Assembly (NCBI RefSeq): GCF_000959365.1
Contig: NZ_CP009555.1
Span: 1,302,001-1,366,000 of the forward strand
DNA: 64,000 nucleotides
Reading direction: 5' to 3'
From: Burkholderia oklahomensis C6786
Lineage (GTDB): Bacteria > Pseudomonadota > Gammaproteobacteria > Burkholderiales > Burkholderiaceae
Each line of letters starts with the position of its first letter. Position 1 is the stretch's first letter. The notes under the pieces are model-generated. The model made no database searches. It saw only the letters and a program-made list of their open reading frames with translations, and was not told the DNA's origin. Positions 8,865 to 17,732 of this stretch are shown here, piece by piece. The position numbers and the translations under genes are program-made.

Positions 8865-10991
8865 TCAGTCGATGCGGTTCAGGCTCGCGAAGGTTGCGCC
8901 GCGCGCGACGAGATCGACGAGAAGCGGCGACGGCTTCCAGAAGACCGGGTCCTCGTTCGCGAACGCGCGGATGTCGGCGAGCACGTTCGCGAGGCCGACC
9001 GTATCCGCGTAGTGCATCGGGCCGCCGCGATAGCGCGGGAAGCCGTAGCCGTGCAGGAACACCGCGTCGACGTCGAGCGGGCGCAGCGCGATCTTCTCGT
9101 GCACGACGTTCGCGCCTTCGTTGATCATCGCGGCGAGATAGCGGCGGATGATTTCCTCGTCCGTGAACGCGCGCGGCGTCACGCCGCGCTTCGCGCGCTC
9201 GTCGTCGATGATCGCCTCGACTTCCGGATCCGGCGTGCCGACGCGCGCGCCGTCCGGATACAGGTAGTAGCCGCGGCCCGTCTTCTGGCCGAACCAGCCG
9301 CGCTCGCACAGGCGGTCCGGGATCTCGACGTAGCGCAGCCGCGGATCGCGCGTCGGCGCGCGACGCTTGCGGGTCGCCCAGCCGATGTCGCCGCCCGCGA
9401 GGTCGACGACCTGGTACGGCCCCATCGGGAAGCCGAATTCGCGCACCGCGCGGTCGATCTGATACGGCGACGCGCCGTCTTCCATCATGTAGTCGGCGGC
9501 CGTCCGATAGACGGCGAGCACGCGGTTGCCGATGAAGCCGTCGCATACGCCCGCGCGCACCGGGATCTTCTTCAGCTTCTTCGCGAGCTCGAACGCGGTC
9601 GCGACGACGTCCGCGCTCACCTGCGCCGGCACGACCACTTCGAGCAGCTTCATGATGTTCGCGGGCGAGAAGAAATGCAGGCCGATCACGTCGGATGCGC
9701 GCTCGACGCTCGCGGCGATTTCGTCGATGTCGAGATACGACGTGTTCGTCGCGAGCACGGCGCCCGGCTTGCAGACGCGCGCGAGCTCCGCGAACACGGC
9801 CTTCTTCACCGCCATGTCCTCGAACACCGCTTCGATCACGACGTCGGCCTGCGCGAGCGCATCGTATGACGTGCCGCCCTTGAAGCGCGCAAGGCGCGCG
9901 GCCTGCGCGGCGGGCGTCATCCGGCCCTTCGCGACGAGGCCCGCGTAGACCTTTTCGACGTGCGCGCGGCCGCGCTCGAGCGATGCGTCGTCGCGCTCGA
10001 TCATCGTCACCGGGAGGCCGGCGTCGAGCGCGGCGACCGCGATGCCCGCGCCCATCGTGCCGCCGCCGACGACGCCGATCCGCTCGACCGGGCGCGGCGC
10101 GCCGCGGCGCGTCTCCGGCGACTTCGCCGCCTCGCGCTCCGCGAAGAACGCGTGAACGAGCCCCGCGCGCTGCGGGCTGTCGAGACATTCGAGAAACAGC
10201 CTGCGCTCGGCGCGCAAGCCCTCGTCGAACGGTTGCGCGAGCGCGGCGGCGACCGCGTCGACGATCTTCGCCGGCGAGAACAGCCCGCGCGACTTCTTCG
10301 CGACGTCGGCGCGCGCGGCGTCGAGCGCCGCTTCGGCCGCCGCGCGATCGGCAAGCCCTTGCGCGTCGCGCGTGCGGCGCACGGGCGCGCCAGCCGCAAG
10401 CAGTTCCTGGGCGTACGCGAGCCCTTCGGCGAGCGTGTCGTCGCTGTGCGCGAGCCGATCGATCAGGCCGAGCGTCAGCGCCTCCTCGGCCGACGCGTGC
10501 CGGCCGCTCAGCATCAGGTCGAGCGCGGCCTTCGCGCCGATCAGGCGCGGCGTGCGCTGCGTGCCGCCCGCGCCCGGCAGCAGGCCGAGCCGCACTTCCG
10601 GCAGGCCGAGCTTCGCGCCCGGCACGGCGATCCGGTAGTGCGCGGCGAGCGCGATCTCGAGGCCGCCGCCGAGCGTCGCGCCGTGCAGCGCGACGACGAC
10701 GGGCTTGCCGCTCGTCTCGATCCGGTTGCAGACATCGGGCAAGAGCGGCGGCACGGGCGGCTTGCCGAATTCGCGGATGTCCGCGCCGGCGATGAAGTTG
10801 CGCCCGGCGCCGACGATCAGCACGGCGGCGACCGCGGCGTCGGCGTCGGCCGCGTCGAGCGCGTCGACGAGACCGCGCCGCACGGCGGCGGACAGCGCGT
10901 TGACGGGCGGATGGTCGATCGTGACGACGAGCACCTTGTCGCGCCGCTCGCGCGTGACGCAGCCGGTTTCGTGGGATGCCTGCTGATTCAT
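8865..10991 (-). CDS. Fused enoyl-CoA hydratase / 3-hydroxyacyl-CoA dehydrogenase (FadJ/PimF-like)
   Basis: A 708-residue bifunctional beta-oxidation enzyme. The N-terminal crotonase domain has IDHPPVNALSAAVR, an oxyanion-hole segment GRNFIAGADIREFG, and the two catalytic-glutamate blocks GGGLEIALAAHYR and GLPEVRLGLLPGAGGTQR. The dehydrogenase part starts near residue 300 with the NAD fold GVVGGGTMGAGIA and contains NTSYLDIDEIA and the catalytic GLHFFSPANIMKLLEVV. The ATG at 10991 was chosen because the 37-residue upstream extension is not conserved in character. First gene of the leftward run, divergent from a LysR gene. Confidence 0.9.
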   Translation of the reverse strand: MNQQASHETGCVTRERRDKVLVVTIDHPPVNALSAAVRRGLVDALDAADADAAVAAVLIVGAGRNFIAGADIREFGKPPVPPLLPDVCNRIETSGKPVVVALHGATLGGGLEIALAAHYRIAVPGAKLGLPEVRLGLLPGAGGTQRTPRLIGAKAALDLMLSGRHASAEEALTLGLIDRLAHSDDTLAEGLAYAQELLAAGAPVRRTRDAQGLADRAAAEAALDAARADVAKKSRGLFSPAKIVDAVAAALAQPFDEGLRAERRLFLECLDSPQRAGLVHAFFAEREAAKSPETRRGAPRPVERIGVVGGGTMGAGIAVAALDAGLPVTMIERDDASLERGRAHVEKVYAGLVAKGRMTPAAQAARLARFKGGTSYDALAQADVVIEAVFEDMAVKKAVFAELARVCKPGAVLATNTSYLDIDEIAASVERASDVIGLHFFSPANIMKLLEVVVPAQVSADVVATAFELAKKLKKIPVRAGVCDGFIGNRVLAVYRTAADYMMEDGASPYQIDRAVREFGFPMGPYQVVDLAGGDIGWATRKRRAPTRDPRLRYVEIPDRLCERGWFGQKTGRGYYLYPDGARVGTPDPEVEAIIDDERAKRGVTPRAFTDEEIIRRYLAAMINEGANVVHEKIALRPLDVDAVFLHGYGFPRYRGGPMHYADTVGLANVLADIRAFANEDPVFWKPSPLLVDLVARGATFASLNRID

Positions 10992-11115
10992 GTCTCTCGC
11001 TCCGTACGGAATGCGCGCCTTCGCTTTGCCTGGCGAGGCGCGGGGTTTGCCTCGATTCTCGATTGATCTAGATTGATTGACAATTCCAGCTTTCTTTAAC
11101 AACCTATCAAGTCAC

Positions 11116-11126
11116 ATTTGACAAAT
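11116..11126. promoter_or_regulatory. Candidate LysR site in the divergent promoter region
   Basis: ATTTG-A-CAAAT is a perfect 11-bp palindrome 23 bp before the LysR start codon, in an unusually AT-rich gap (10992-11149). A second TTGACAA lies at 11077-11083. Dyads of this kind between a LysR gene and its divergent target are typical of autoregulatory sites; the assignment is inferred from position only. Confidence 0.35.
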
Positions 11127-11149
11127 ACTTTGGACATGCGGGCACGGCG

Positions 11150-12052
11150 ATGGATCTGAATGCGCTCACGCTGCTCGTCGACATCCTCGACGCAGGCAAT
11201 CTCAGCAAGGCGGCGCAGCGGCTCAAGATGAGCCGCGCGAACGTCAGCTACCGGCTCAACCAGTTGGAGAAATCGATCGGGCTGCAACTCGTGCGGCGCA
11301 CGACGCGGCGCATCGAGCCGACCGAGATCGGGCTGCGGCTCTACGAGCACGGCCGGCGGATCCAGAACGAACTGTTCGCCGCGCGCGAGGCGGTGACGAC
11401 GCTCGGCCAGGACCTGCAGGGCCGCGTGCGGCTGTCGGTGCCGAGCGGCTACGGGCAGCTCGTGATGTCGAACTGGCTGATCGCGTTCAAGCGGCTCTAT
11501 CCGGGCATCGTGCTCGACGTCGTGTTCGAGAACCGCGTCGAGGATCTGATGCGCGACGAAGTCGACATCGCGGTGCGCGTGATGTCCGAGCCGCCGCAGA
11601 ACCTCGTCGCGCGCGACATGGGCGCGGTGCGCTACGTCGCGTGCGCGTCGCCCGGCTTCGCCGCGACGCACGGGATGCCGACCGAGCTCGATCAGCTGTT
11701 CGACGCGCCCGTGATCACGGCGACGGTCGTCGGCCGGCAGTTGCGCGTCGCCGCGTATCTCGGCGACGAACGGCACGAGGTGCTGCTCGAGCCGACGCTC
11801 ATCTCCGAGAACTTCCTGTTCCTGCGCCAGTCGATCCTCGCCGGGCTCGGCGTCGGCATCGTGCCGGACTACGTCGTGCACGACGACGTGCGGCGCGGCG
11901 CCGTCGTCACGACGCTCGACGCGTACCGGCTCAGCATCTTCGGCACGCACATGTACATGCTGTACATGCCGAACCGGCACCACACGCGCGCGACGTCGAC
12001 GTTCATCGAATTCGTGCTCGAGGAGGCGAGGAACGCCGGACGCGGCGGGTGA
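11150..12052 (+). CDS. LysR-family transcriptional regulator
   Basis: A 300-residue LysR regulator: N-terminal winged HTH (residues 1-60, with AGNLSKAAQRLKMSRANVSYRLNQLEKSIGLQLVRRTTRRIEPTE), a linker helix, then a periplasmic-binding-like effector domain. It is divergent from the four-gene acyl-CoA run across a 158-bp AT-rich gap, so it most likely controls that run in response to a pathway intermediate. SRANVSYR replaces the commoner TPSAVSR-type recognition helix, which may mean an atypical site. The target and inducer are inferred. Confidence 0.9.
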   Translation: MDLNALTLLVDILDAGNLSKAAQRLKMSRANVSYRLNQLEKSIGLQLVRRTTRRIEPTEIGLRLYEHGRRIQNELFAAREAVTTLGQDLQGRVRLSVPSGYGQLVMSNWLIAFKRLYPGIVLDVVFENRVEDLMRDEVDIAVRVMSEPPQNLVARDMGAVRYVACASPGFAATHGMPTELDQLFDAPVITATVVGRQLRVAAYLGDERHEVLLEPTLISENFLFLRQSILAGLGVGIVPDYVVHDDVRRGAVVTTLDAYRLSIFGTHMYMLYMPNRHHTRATSTFIEFVLEEARNAGRGG

Positions 12053-12155
12053 CGCGAGCGCGCGCCGATTTCCGGTGCGGCGTCGGGACGCGGTACGGCC
12101 GCTCGGCGAGCGGGCAGGCGCGCGACGCCGGCGAGCGCCGATGAATGCGCGCGCG

Positions 12156-12533
12156 TCAGCGTCGCGTGCTCGCGCGCCGGCGCAGCAGATGCGCGAGCAG
12201 CGCGATCGCCCAAGCCATCAGCAAAAGGCCGCCGATGGGCAGCGAGCCGAGCATCAGCCAGCCGAGCACGCCCATCGCGTAGAGCGTCTCGCCGAAATCG
12301 ATGCCGCCGATCAGGCAAGGATGGACCGAGGCTTCGTTCAGCGCGCAGCCGGCCGCGTCGGCAACGATCCCCGCCGCCGCAACCGACAGGATGGGGAACA
12401 GCGCGATCACGAGGATCGCGGCGAGCGCGAATCCGTATGCGCGGATCAGCGCGCGCCGGTCGGCCGGCGGCGGTCGGCCGGCCGCGGTCGTGCGCCGCGC
12501 CCGCCGGCTTCGCTCGTCAGAAGGTTCTTGCAT
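12156..12533 (-). CDS. Hypothetical two-helix membrane protein
   Basis: I do not recognise the family. The predicted 125-residue protein starts MQEPSDERSRRAR, a basic, probably cytoplasmic tail. Two hydrophobic segments (about residues 28-52 and 78-112) flank a short loop with two cysteines (AGCALNEASVHPCLIGG) that could form a periplasmic disulfide. A longer start at 12659 is possible but gives an Arg/Ala-rich extension unlike a real N-terminus. It lies alone, convergent with the LysR gene. Confidence 0.55.
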   Translation of the reverse strand: MQEPSDERSRRARRTTAAGRPPPADRRALIRAYGFALAAILVIALFPILSVAAAGIVADAAGCALNEASVHPCLIGGIDFGETLYAMGVLGWLMLGSLPIGGLLLMAWAIALLAHLLRRRASTRR

Positions 12534-13155
12534 TCGATTGCCCGGATGTCCGTCTGTGCAAGGGTCGCGGCTCGATGCAGCGCGTGGGCGGGCGAACCGG
12601 AAGGCATGGTCCGCCGCGCGCCGCCGCGGCTGCAACGCACGTTCACCCGTCGCGGCCACGACCGCGCTTCACGGATAGTAATGGCCGGCATCGAGCTTGG
12701 CCACCTCGCCGGAAACGAAGAACGCCGGCGAGCGTTCGCGACCCTGCGCGCGCCGGCTGAAACCGATTCGGGCTTCCGTCGCCGCCGCCCCGGGCGCGAC
12801 GATGCCGATCGAGACCGCACGGGCGTGCAGCAACCCGCGCCCGCTTCATCGACCGTGACAGCATGCGCGGCACGGTAGCCATATACGCGAGGACGGCGCG
12901 ATGCTGGAGCCTGCCCCGGTCCGCGCGTCGCGCGCGGTCGCGGGCTCGCCTCCGCTCGCCCGCGTCGGGCGCCGCGATCCTGCTGCCCGCGCCGAACCGG
13001 GACGGCGAGCGGCGGGCGCTCCGGCCCGCGACGCTAAGGGTTTATTGTCGGATGACAAGCGGCTTCCGACGCGGCGACAATACCCCGCCCGCGCGGCGCC
13101 GCACGGGCGTTCGCATTTGCCGTTGCCGCCGTCTTTTCTTCGCATCGAGGCTTTC
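12534..13155. other. Non-coding stretch before the GGT-like gene
   Basis: About 620 bp with no credible gene; the short open frames are Arg/Ala-rich and overlap each other. It should contain the promoter of the hypothetical membrane protein (leftward) and that of the GGT-like gene (rightward), plus a short dyad at 13045-13058. Confidence 0.6.
13045..13058. promoter_or_regulatory. TTGTC-N4-GACAA dyad upstream of the GGT-like gene
   Basis: A perfect 5-bp inverted repeat (TTGTCGGATGACAA) about 100 bp before the gene start, followed by a third GACAA at 13076-13080. The form resembles operators of GntR/FadR-type repressors. No such regulator is nearby, so the assignment is speculative. Confidence 0.35.
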
Positions 13156-15048
13156 ATGATCGACCGGATTCGTCCGCACTCGCCCCACGGGTGGGCAGGC
13201 GCGATCGCCGCCGCCCTCTTCGCCGTCGCCGCCGCCGGATGCGCGAACGCGCCCGGCTCGGACGCGCGGAACGCCGCCGCATCGGCCACGCCGGCGTCGG
13301 CAGCCGCGAAGGCTTCCGCAACGTCGGCCGCGGAATCGCCGGTCGCGCCCGCCGAGCTGTCGAGCTGGGTCGACAAGCCGGGCTGGACCGCGCAGCGCGA
13401 CATGATCGCGGCCGCGCATCCGCTCGCCGCGCAGGCGGGCCAGGAGATGCTGAAGGCGGGCGGCACGGCCGTCGATGCGGCGATCGCCGCGCAGATGGTG
13501 CTGATGCTCGTCGAGCCGCAGGCGTCGGGCATCGGCGGCGGCGCGTTCCTGCTGCACGCGGACGGCAAGACGGTCGAGGCGTACGACGGCCGCGAAACCG
13601 CGCCCGCCGCCGCCACCGACCGCCTGTTCCACGGCGCCGACGGCAAGCCGCTGCCGCCTTCGGCGCTCGGGGCGCGCGCGGTCGGCGTGCCGGGCGTGCT
13701 GCGGATGCTCGAGCTCGCGCATCGCGCGCACGGCAAGCTGCCGTGGCGGCGTCTGTTCCAGCCCGCGATCCGGCTCGCCGAGCAAGGCTTCCCGCTCGGC
13801 CCGCGACTCGCGGCGATGATCGCGAACGATCCGTCGCTGGCAAGCGATCCGGCCGCGCGCGCGTACTTCTACGACAGGAACGGCGCGCCTAAGCCGGCCG
13901 GCACGACGCTGAAGAACCCGCAGCTGGCGGCGACGCTCAGGCTCGTCGCCGCGCACGGCGCGAACGCGTTCTATACCGGCGCGATCGCGCGCGACATCGT
14001 CGCGAAAGTCCGCCAGGCGCCGAATCCGGGCGTGCTGAGCGTGCAGGATCTCGCGCAATACCGCGCGAAGGTGCGCGAGCCGCTGTGCGCCGACTATCGC
14101 AAATGGACCGTGTGCGGGATGCCGCCGCCGTCGGCGGGCGGGCTCGTCGTCGCGCAGATGCTCGGCCTGCTCGAAGCGCAGCCGGACTGGCGGCAGATCG
14201 GCGCACAAAAGCCGGTGCGCAATGCGACGGGCCTCGAGCCGACGCCGTTCGCCGCGCATCTGTTCAGCGAGGCGGGCCGCCTCGCGTACGCGGACCGCGC
14301 GCAGTACGTCGCCGATCCCGATTTCGTCGCGCCGCCGGGCGGCAGCTGGAAGCGCCTCGTCGAGCGGCGCTACGTCGCCGAACGCGCGCGCCTGATCGGC
14401 GATGCGAGCGCGGGCGAAGCGAGCGCCGGCTCGCCGTCCGGCCTGCCGCCCGCGTCCGCCGCCGATCGCGGCGCGGAGCCGCCGTCGGGATCGCAGATCA
14501 CCGTCGTCGATCGCTACGGCAATGCGGTGTCGATGACGTCGACGCTCGACGAGCGCTTCGGCTCGCGGCTGATGGTGCGCGGCTTCCTGCTCAACAGCCA
14601 GCTGCTCGATTTCTCGCCCGCGTCGGCCGAGCACGGCAAGCCGGTCGCGAACCGCGTGCAGCCGGGCAAGCGCGCGCGCTCGACGCTCGCGCCCGCGCTC
14701 GTGTTCGAGAAGGGCTCGTCGCGGCTGATGATGGCGCTCGGCTCGGCGGGCGGCGCGTCGGTTGCGAACTATGTCGCGAAGACGCTCGTCGGCATGACCG
14801 ATTGGGGCATGACGATCCAGCAGGCGATCGCGCTGCCGAACTTCGGCTCGCGCAACGGGCCGACCGAGCTCGAGAAGGGACGCGTGTCCGATGCGCTCGC
14901 CGATGCGCTGAAGGAGCGCGGACACGACGTGCGTGTCGTCGAGCTGGGGTCGAGCCTGCAAGGGATTCAGCGGATCAACGTCGAGGGGCGGCCGGTTTGG
15001 TTCGGCGGATCGGATCCGCGGCGCGACGGCGTCGTGGCGGGAGATTGA
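13156..15048 (+). CDS. Gamma-glutamyltransferase-like lipoprotein (possibly catalytically altered)
   Basis: A 630-residue member of the gamma-glutamyltranspeptidase family, secreted as a lipoprotein: the signal segment ends in a lipobox (AVAAAGC, Cys about residue 29). Family blocks are clear: GGTAVDAAIAAQMVLMLVEPQASGIGGGAFLL, the GRETAP block, DRYGNAVSMTSTLDERFGSRLMVRG, LLNSQLLDFS and GSAGGASV. At the self-processing site, active enzymes have a Thr before the S/T-H-x-S-V-V-D motif. This protein reads PPSGSQITVVD, with Gly445 at that position and Gln for His. It may be an unprocessed, inactive or altered homologue. GAGG lies 5 bp before the ATG. Confidence 0.87.
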   Translation: MIDRIRPHSPHGWAGAIAAALFAVAAAGCANAPGSDARNAAASATPASAAAKASATSAAESPVAPAELSSWVDKPGWTAQRDMIAAAHPLAAQAGQEMLKAGGTAVDAAIAAQMVLMLVEPQASGIGGGAFLLHADGKTVEAYDGRETAPAAATDRLFHGADGKPLPPSALGARAVGVPGVLRMLELAHRAHGKLPWRRLFQPAIRLAEQGFPLGPRLAAMIANDPSLASDPAARAYFYDRNGAPKPAGTTLKNPQLAATLRLVAAHGANAFYTGAIARDIVAKVRQAPNPGVLSVQDLAQYRAKVREPLCADYRKWTVCGMPPPSAGGLVVAQMLGLLEAQPDWRQIGAQKPVRNATGLEPTPFAAHLFSEAGRLAYADRAQYVADPDFVAPPGGSWKRLVERRYVAERARLIGDASAGEASAGSPSGLPPASAADRGAEPPSGSQITVVDRYGNAVSMTSTLDERFGSRLMVRGFLLNSQLLDFSPASAEHGKPVANRVQPGKRARSTLAPALVFEKGSSRLMMALGSAGGASVANYVAKTLVGMTDWGMTIQQAIALPNFGSRNGPTELEKGRVSDALADALKERGHDVRVVELGSSLQGIQRINVEGRPVWFGGSDPRRDGVVAGD

Positions 15049-15456
15049 TGGACGCTTGGCCGACGCACGCTTTGGGGCGGCCGTAGACGGGATGCGCGCG
15101 GGATGCGCCAAGTGCGCGGGCGTGAGTGCGGACGCGGGCTGCGTTGCGCGCCGGTCGCGCCGCGCGTCCGACTCGTCGTAGCGGCGGGCGCGCGTTTGGC
15201 CGATCGCAGGGAAATCGTCAGCGATCGCAGCCGTCCGCCGGTTCTTTCATCGGCTGACCGATCGCATCGCGCATCGCCGTCTACGCCGCCGCCTCACCCC
15301 GCCGCGCCGCTGCCTGGCGGCTCGACGCGCCGCCTCAAACGATCCGAATCACCCCGGGCGCGGCGCACCACAAAAAAAACCCGCAGCCTGCTTCGCTGCG
15401 GGTTCTTCATTGACCACCCGAACCGACCGATCGTCGAACCGGCAGGCCGTCCCGGG
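15049..15456. other. Intergenic region between GGT-like gene and lipA
   Basis: About 400 bp between two convergent genes. Apart from the lipA terminator at 15371-15404, I see no gene or clear signal; the sequence is repetitive GC-rich CGATCG-type DNA. Confidence 0.6.
15371..15404 (-). terminator. Intrinsic terminator of lipB-lipA
   Basis: On the minus strand AACCCGCAGC and its complement form a 10-bp stem with a 7-nt loop, followed by a run of T (complement of the A-run at 15372-15379). It sits 53 bp after the lipA stop. Confidence 0.85.
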
Positions 15457-16446
15457 TCAAACCACCCCGGCGCCGTGCGCCTGCAGATCGGCGTGATAGC
15501 TCGACCGCACCATCGCGCCGACGGCCGCGTGCGTGAAGCCCATCTTGTACGCCTCGTCCTCGTACATCCTGAACGTATCCGGATGCACGTACTCGCGCAC
15601 CGGCAGATGATGTTCGGACGGCTGCAGGTACTGGCCGATCGTCAGCATGTCGACGTCGTGCGCGCGCAGATCGCGCATCACCTGCAGGATCTCTTCGGGC
15701 GTCTCGCCGAGGCCGACCATCAGGCCCGACTTCGTCGCGACGTCCGGGTGCAGCGCCTTGAAATCCTTCAGCAGCTTCAGCGAATGCGCGTAGTCCGAGC
15801 CGGGGCGCGCTTCCTTGTACAGGCGCGGCACCGTTTCGAGATTGTGGTTCATCACGTCGGGCGGCGCGGCGTTGAGGATCGCGAGCGCGCGATCGAGGCG
15901 GCCGCGGAAGTCCGGCGTCAGGATCTCGATGCGGGTCTGCGGCGACTGCTCGCGCACTTCGCGGATGCACTCGACGAAGTGGCCGGCGCCGCCGTCGCGC
16001 AGGTCGTCGCGGTCGACGCTCGTGATCACGACGTACTTGAGCTTCAGCGCCGCGATCGTGCGCGCGAGGTTCTTCGGCTCGTCCGCATCGAGCGGATCGG
16101 GCCGGCCGTGGCCGACGTCGCAGAACGGGCAGCGGCGCGTGCACTTGTCGCCCATGATCATGAACGTCGCGGTGCCCTTGCCGAAGCACTCGCCGATGTT
16201 CGGACAGCTCGCTTCCTCGCACACCGTGTGCAGATTGTGCTCGCGCAGGATCGTCTTGATCTCGGAAAAGCGCGAGCTGCCCGTGGCCGCCTTCACGCGG
16301 ATCCATTCGGGCTTCTTGAGCTTCTCGATCGGAACGATCTTGATCGGAATGCGCGCGGTCTTCGCCTGCGCCTTCTGCTTGGCGGTCGGATCGTACGCGG
16401 ACGCGGCCGGCTCGGCGGGTGCGGGGGTAGCGGTAAGGTCAGTCAT
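15457..16446 (-). CDS. lipA: Lipoyl synthase LipA
   Basis: A 329-residue radical-SAM enzyme that inserts two sulfurs into protein-bound octanoyl groups to form lipoate. Both iron-sulfur signatures are present: the auxiliary cluster [12 protein letters not shown] and the radical-[11 protein letters not shown], plus the C-terminal RSSYHADL with the serine ligand. The start overlaps the end of lipB by 8 bp, so the two are co-translated. Downstream is a strong terminator. Confidence 0.97.
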   Translation of the reverse strand: MTDLTATPAPAEPAASAYDPTAKQKAQAKTARIPIKIVPIEKLKKPEWIRVKAATGSSRFSEIKTILREHNLHTVCEEASCPNIGECFGKGTATFMIMGDKCTRRCPFCDVGHGRPDPLDADEPKNLARTIAALKLKYVVITSVDRDDLRDGGAGHFVECIREVREQSPQTRIEILTPDFRGRLDRALAILNAAPPDVMNHNLETVPRLYKEARPGSDYAHSLKLLKDFKALHPDVATKSGLMVGLGETPEEILQVMRDLRAHDVDMLTIGQYLQPSEHHLPVREYVHPDTFRMYEDEAYKMGFTHAAVGAMVRSSYHADLQAHGAGVV

Positions 16447-17212
16447 TCGATTGTTCCAGTGCCTGCTGCGGCAATGCGGCGGCCGCGGTTGCGCCGTCGA
16501 GGTTGGCGATCAGACGGCGCACGAGCGTCCGTGCGACTTCGTGCCAGTCGGCGGTCGCGCCGAGGCTCGCCATGTCGATCGTTTCGAGTCCCGCGTAACC
16601 GCACGGGTTGATCGCGAGAAACGGGCGCAGATCCATCTTCACGTTGACGCTCAGACCGTGATAGCTGCAGCCGTTGCGGATCTTGAGTCCCAGCGCGGCG
16701 ATCTTCGCGCCGCGATGCAGCCCCGATTCCACGTAGATTCCGGGCGCGCCGGCCTTGCGGACCGACGCGAGATTATACGCCGCGAGCGTCTCGATCACGG
16801 CCTCCTCGATCCGCGTGACGAGCGTGCGCACCATCAGCTTGCGCCGCCTCAAGTCGACGAGCAGATAGGCGACGATTTGCCCCGGTCCGTGATAGGTGAT
16901 TTGCCCGCCGCGGTCGACCTTCACGAGCGGCACGCCGCTGTCGGCGACGAGCAGATGCGACGGATTGCCGGCCTGGCCGAGCGTGTAGACGGGCGGATGC
17001 TCGACGACCCAGATCTCGTCGCCGGTGTCCGGCGTGCGCGCGTCGGTGAACGCCCGCATCGCGTCGAAGCACGCTTCGTAAGGCGTCTCGCCGAGCCAGC
17101 GAACCGTGACGGGCAGCGCGAAGGGCGGACACGAGGAAGCCGACGCGGCGGCGTCGGGCGCGGTGGGCGCGGCGGAAGCGGGAGGCACGATGGAAACCGG
17201 CGAGGCTGACAT
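16439..17212 (-). CDS. lipB: Octanoyl-ACP:protein octanoyltransferase LipB
   Basis: A 257-residue enzyme that transfers octanoate from acyl carrier protein to lipoyl domains, the step before LipA. Motifs: the substrate pocket block [23 protein letters not shown], the catalytic lysine region [24 protein letters not shown], and the catalytic Cys in NPCGYAG. The first 25 or so residues are Ala/Pro-rich and non-conserved, so a later start cannot be excluded. Overlaps lipA by 8 bp. Confidence 0.95.
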   Translation of the reverse strand: MSASPVSIVPPASAAPTAPDAAASASSCPPFALPVTVRWLGETPYEACFDAMRAFTDARTPDTGDEIWVVEHPPVYTLGQAGNPSHLLVADSGVPLVKVDRGGQITYHGPGQIVAYLLVDLRRRKLMVRTLVTRIEEAVIETLAAYNLASVRKAGAPGIYVESGLHRGAKIAALGLKIRNGCSYHGLSVNVKMDLRPFLAINPCGYAGLETIDMASLGATADWHEVARTLVRRLIANLDGATAAAALPQQALEQSND

Positions 17213-17304
17213 GGGCGGTAGTTTACCGAAAACCCATGCACCTCGCCGGTGCCGGAAGGGGACGGATCACGCGGCGGCGCGCGCCGCCTGCGACCGCGGG
17301 GCGC

Positions 17305-17631
17305 TCAGACGGTGCGCCACCCGTCGCGAAAGCGCGCGGCGAACCGCGTCGCGAACCGCACGATGCCGGACACGGCCGCCTGCTGCGGCGGCACGGCGAC
17401 CGAGAACGACACGCACGCGCTCGTCTCGCCGTCGGCGCTCAGCCACAGCCGCTCGCCGCGCCGCAGCTTCAGCGTCTCGCCCGGCGACAGGAAATAATCG
17501 TGGACGTCGTTGCTGCGGGTCGCCCACACCGACGCGCCGCGCACGTTAAGCCGCGTGCTGCGCGCCACCTTCATCGGCACGGTTTCGCCGGGCTGGATCT
17601 CGAACGTGATGCTTGAAGAAATCTCTCTCAT
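17305..17631 (-). CDS. DUF2917 domain protein
   Basis: A 108-residue protein matching the DUF2917 pattern: a cupin-like small beta domain with FEIQPGETVPMKVARSTRLNVRGASVWATRSNDVHDYFLSPGETLKLRRGERLWLSA-type strands (residues 10-65). The ATG follows GGAGGC by 5 bp; a longer frame begins upstream but lacks a ribosome site. It is divergent from a GcvA-like LysR gene, a pairing often seen in Burkholderia, so it is probably that regulator's target. Function unknown. Confidence 0.75.
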   Translation of the reverse strand: MREISSSITFEIQPGETVPMKVARSTRLNVRGASVWATRSNDVHDYFLSPGETLKLRRGERLWLSADGETSACVSFSVAVPPQQAAVSGIVRFATRFAARFRDGWRTV

Positions 17632-17732
17632 GACAGCCTCCGCCAAAAATGCTCCAGTGGCTACAATCGTAGTGCGCACAAGGCTCGGCGCAAAACGACC
17701 GATTTTCACGTGCTTGTGAGAAAAACTAACCG

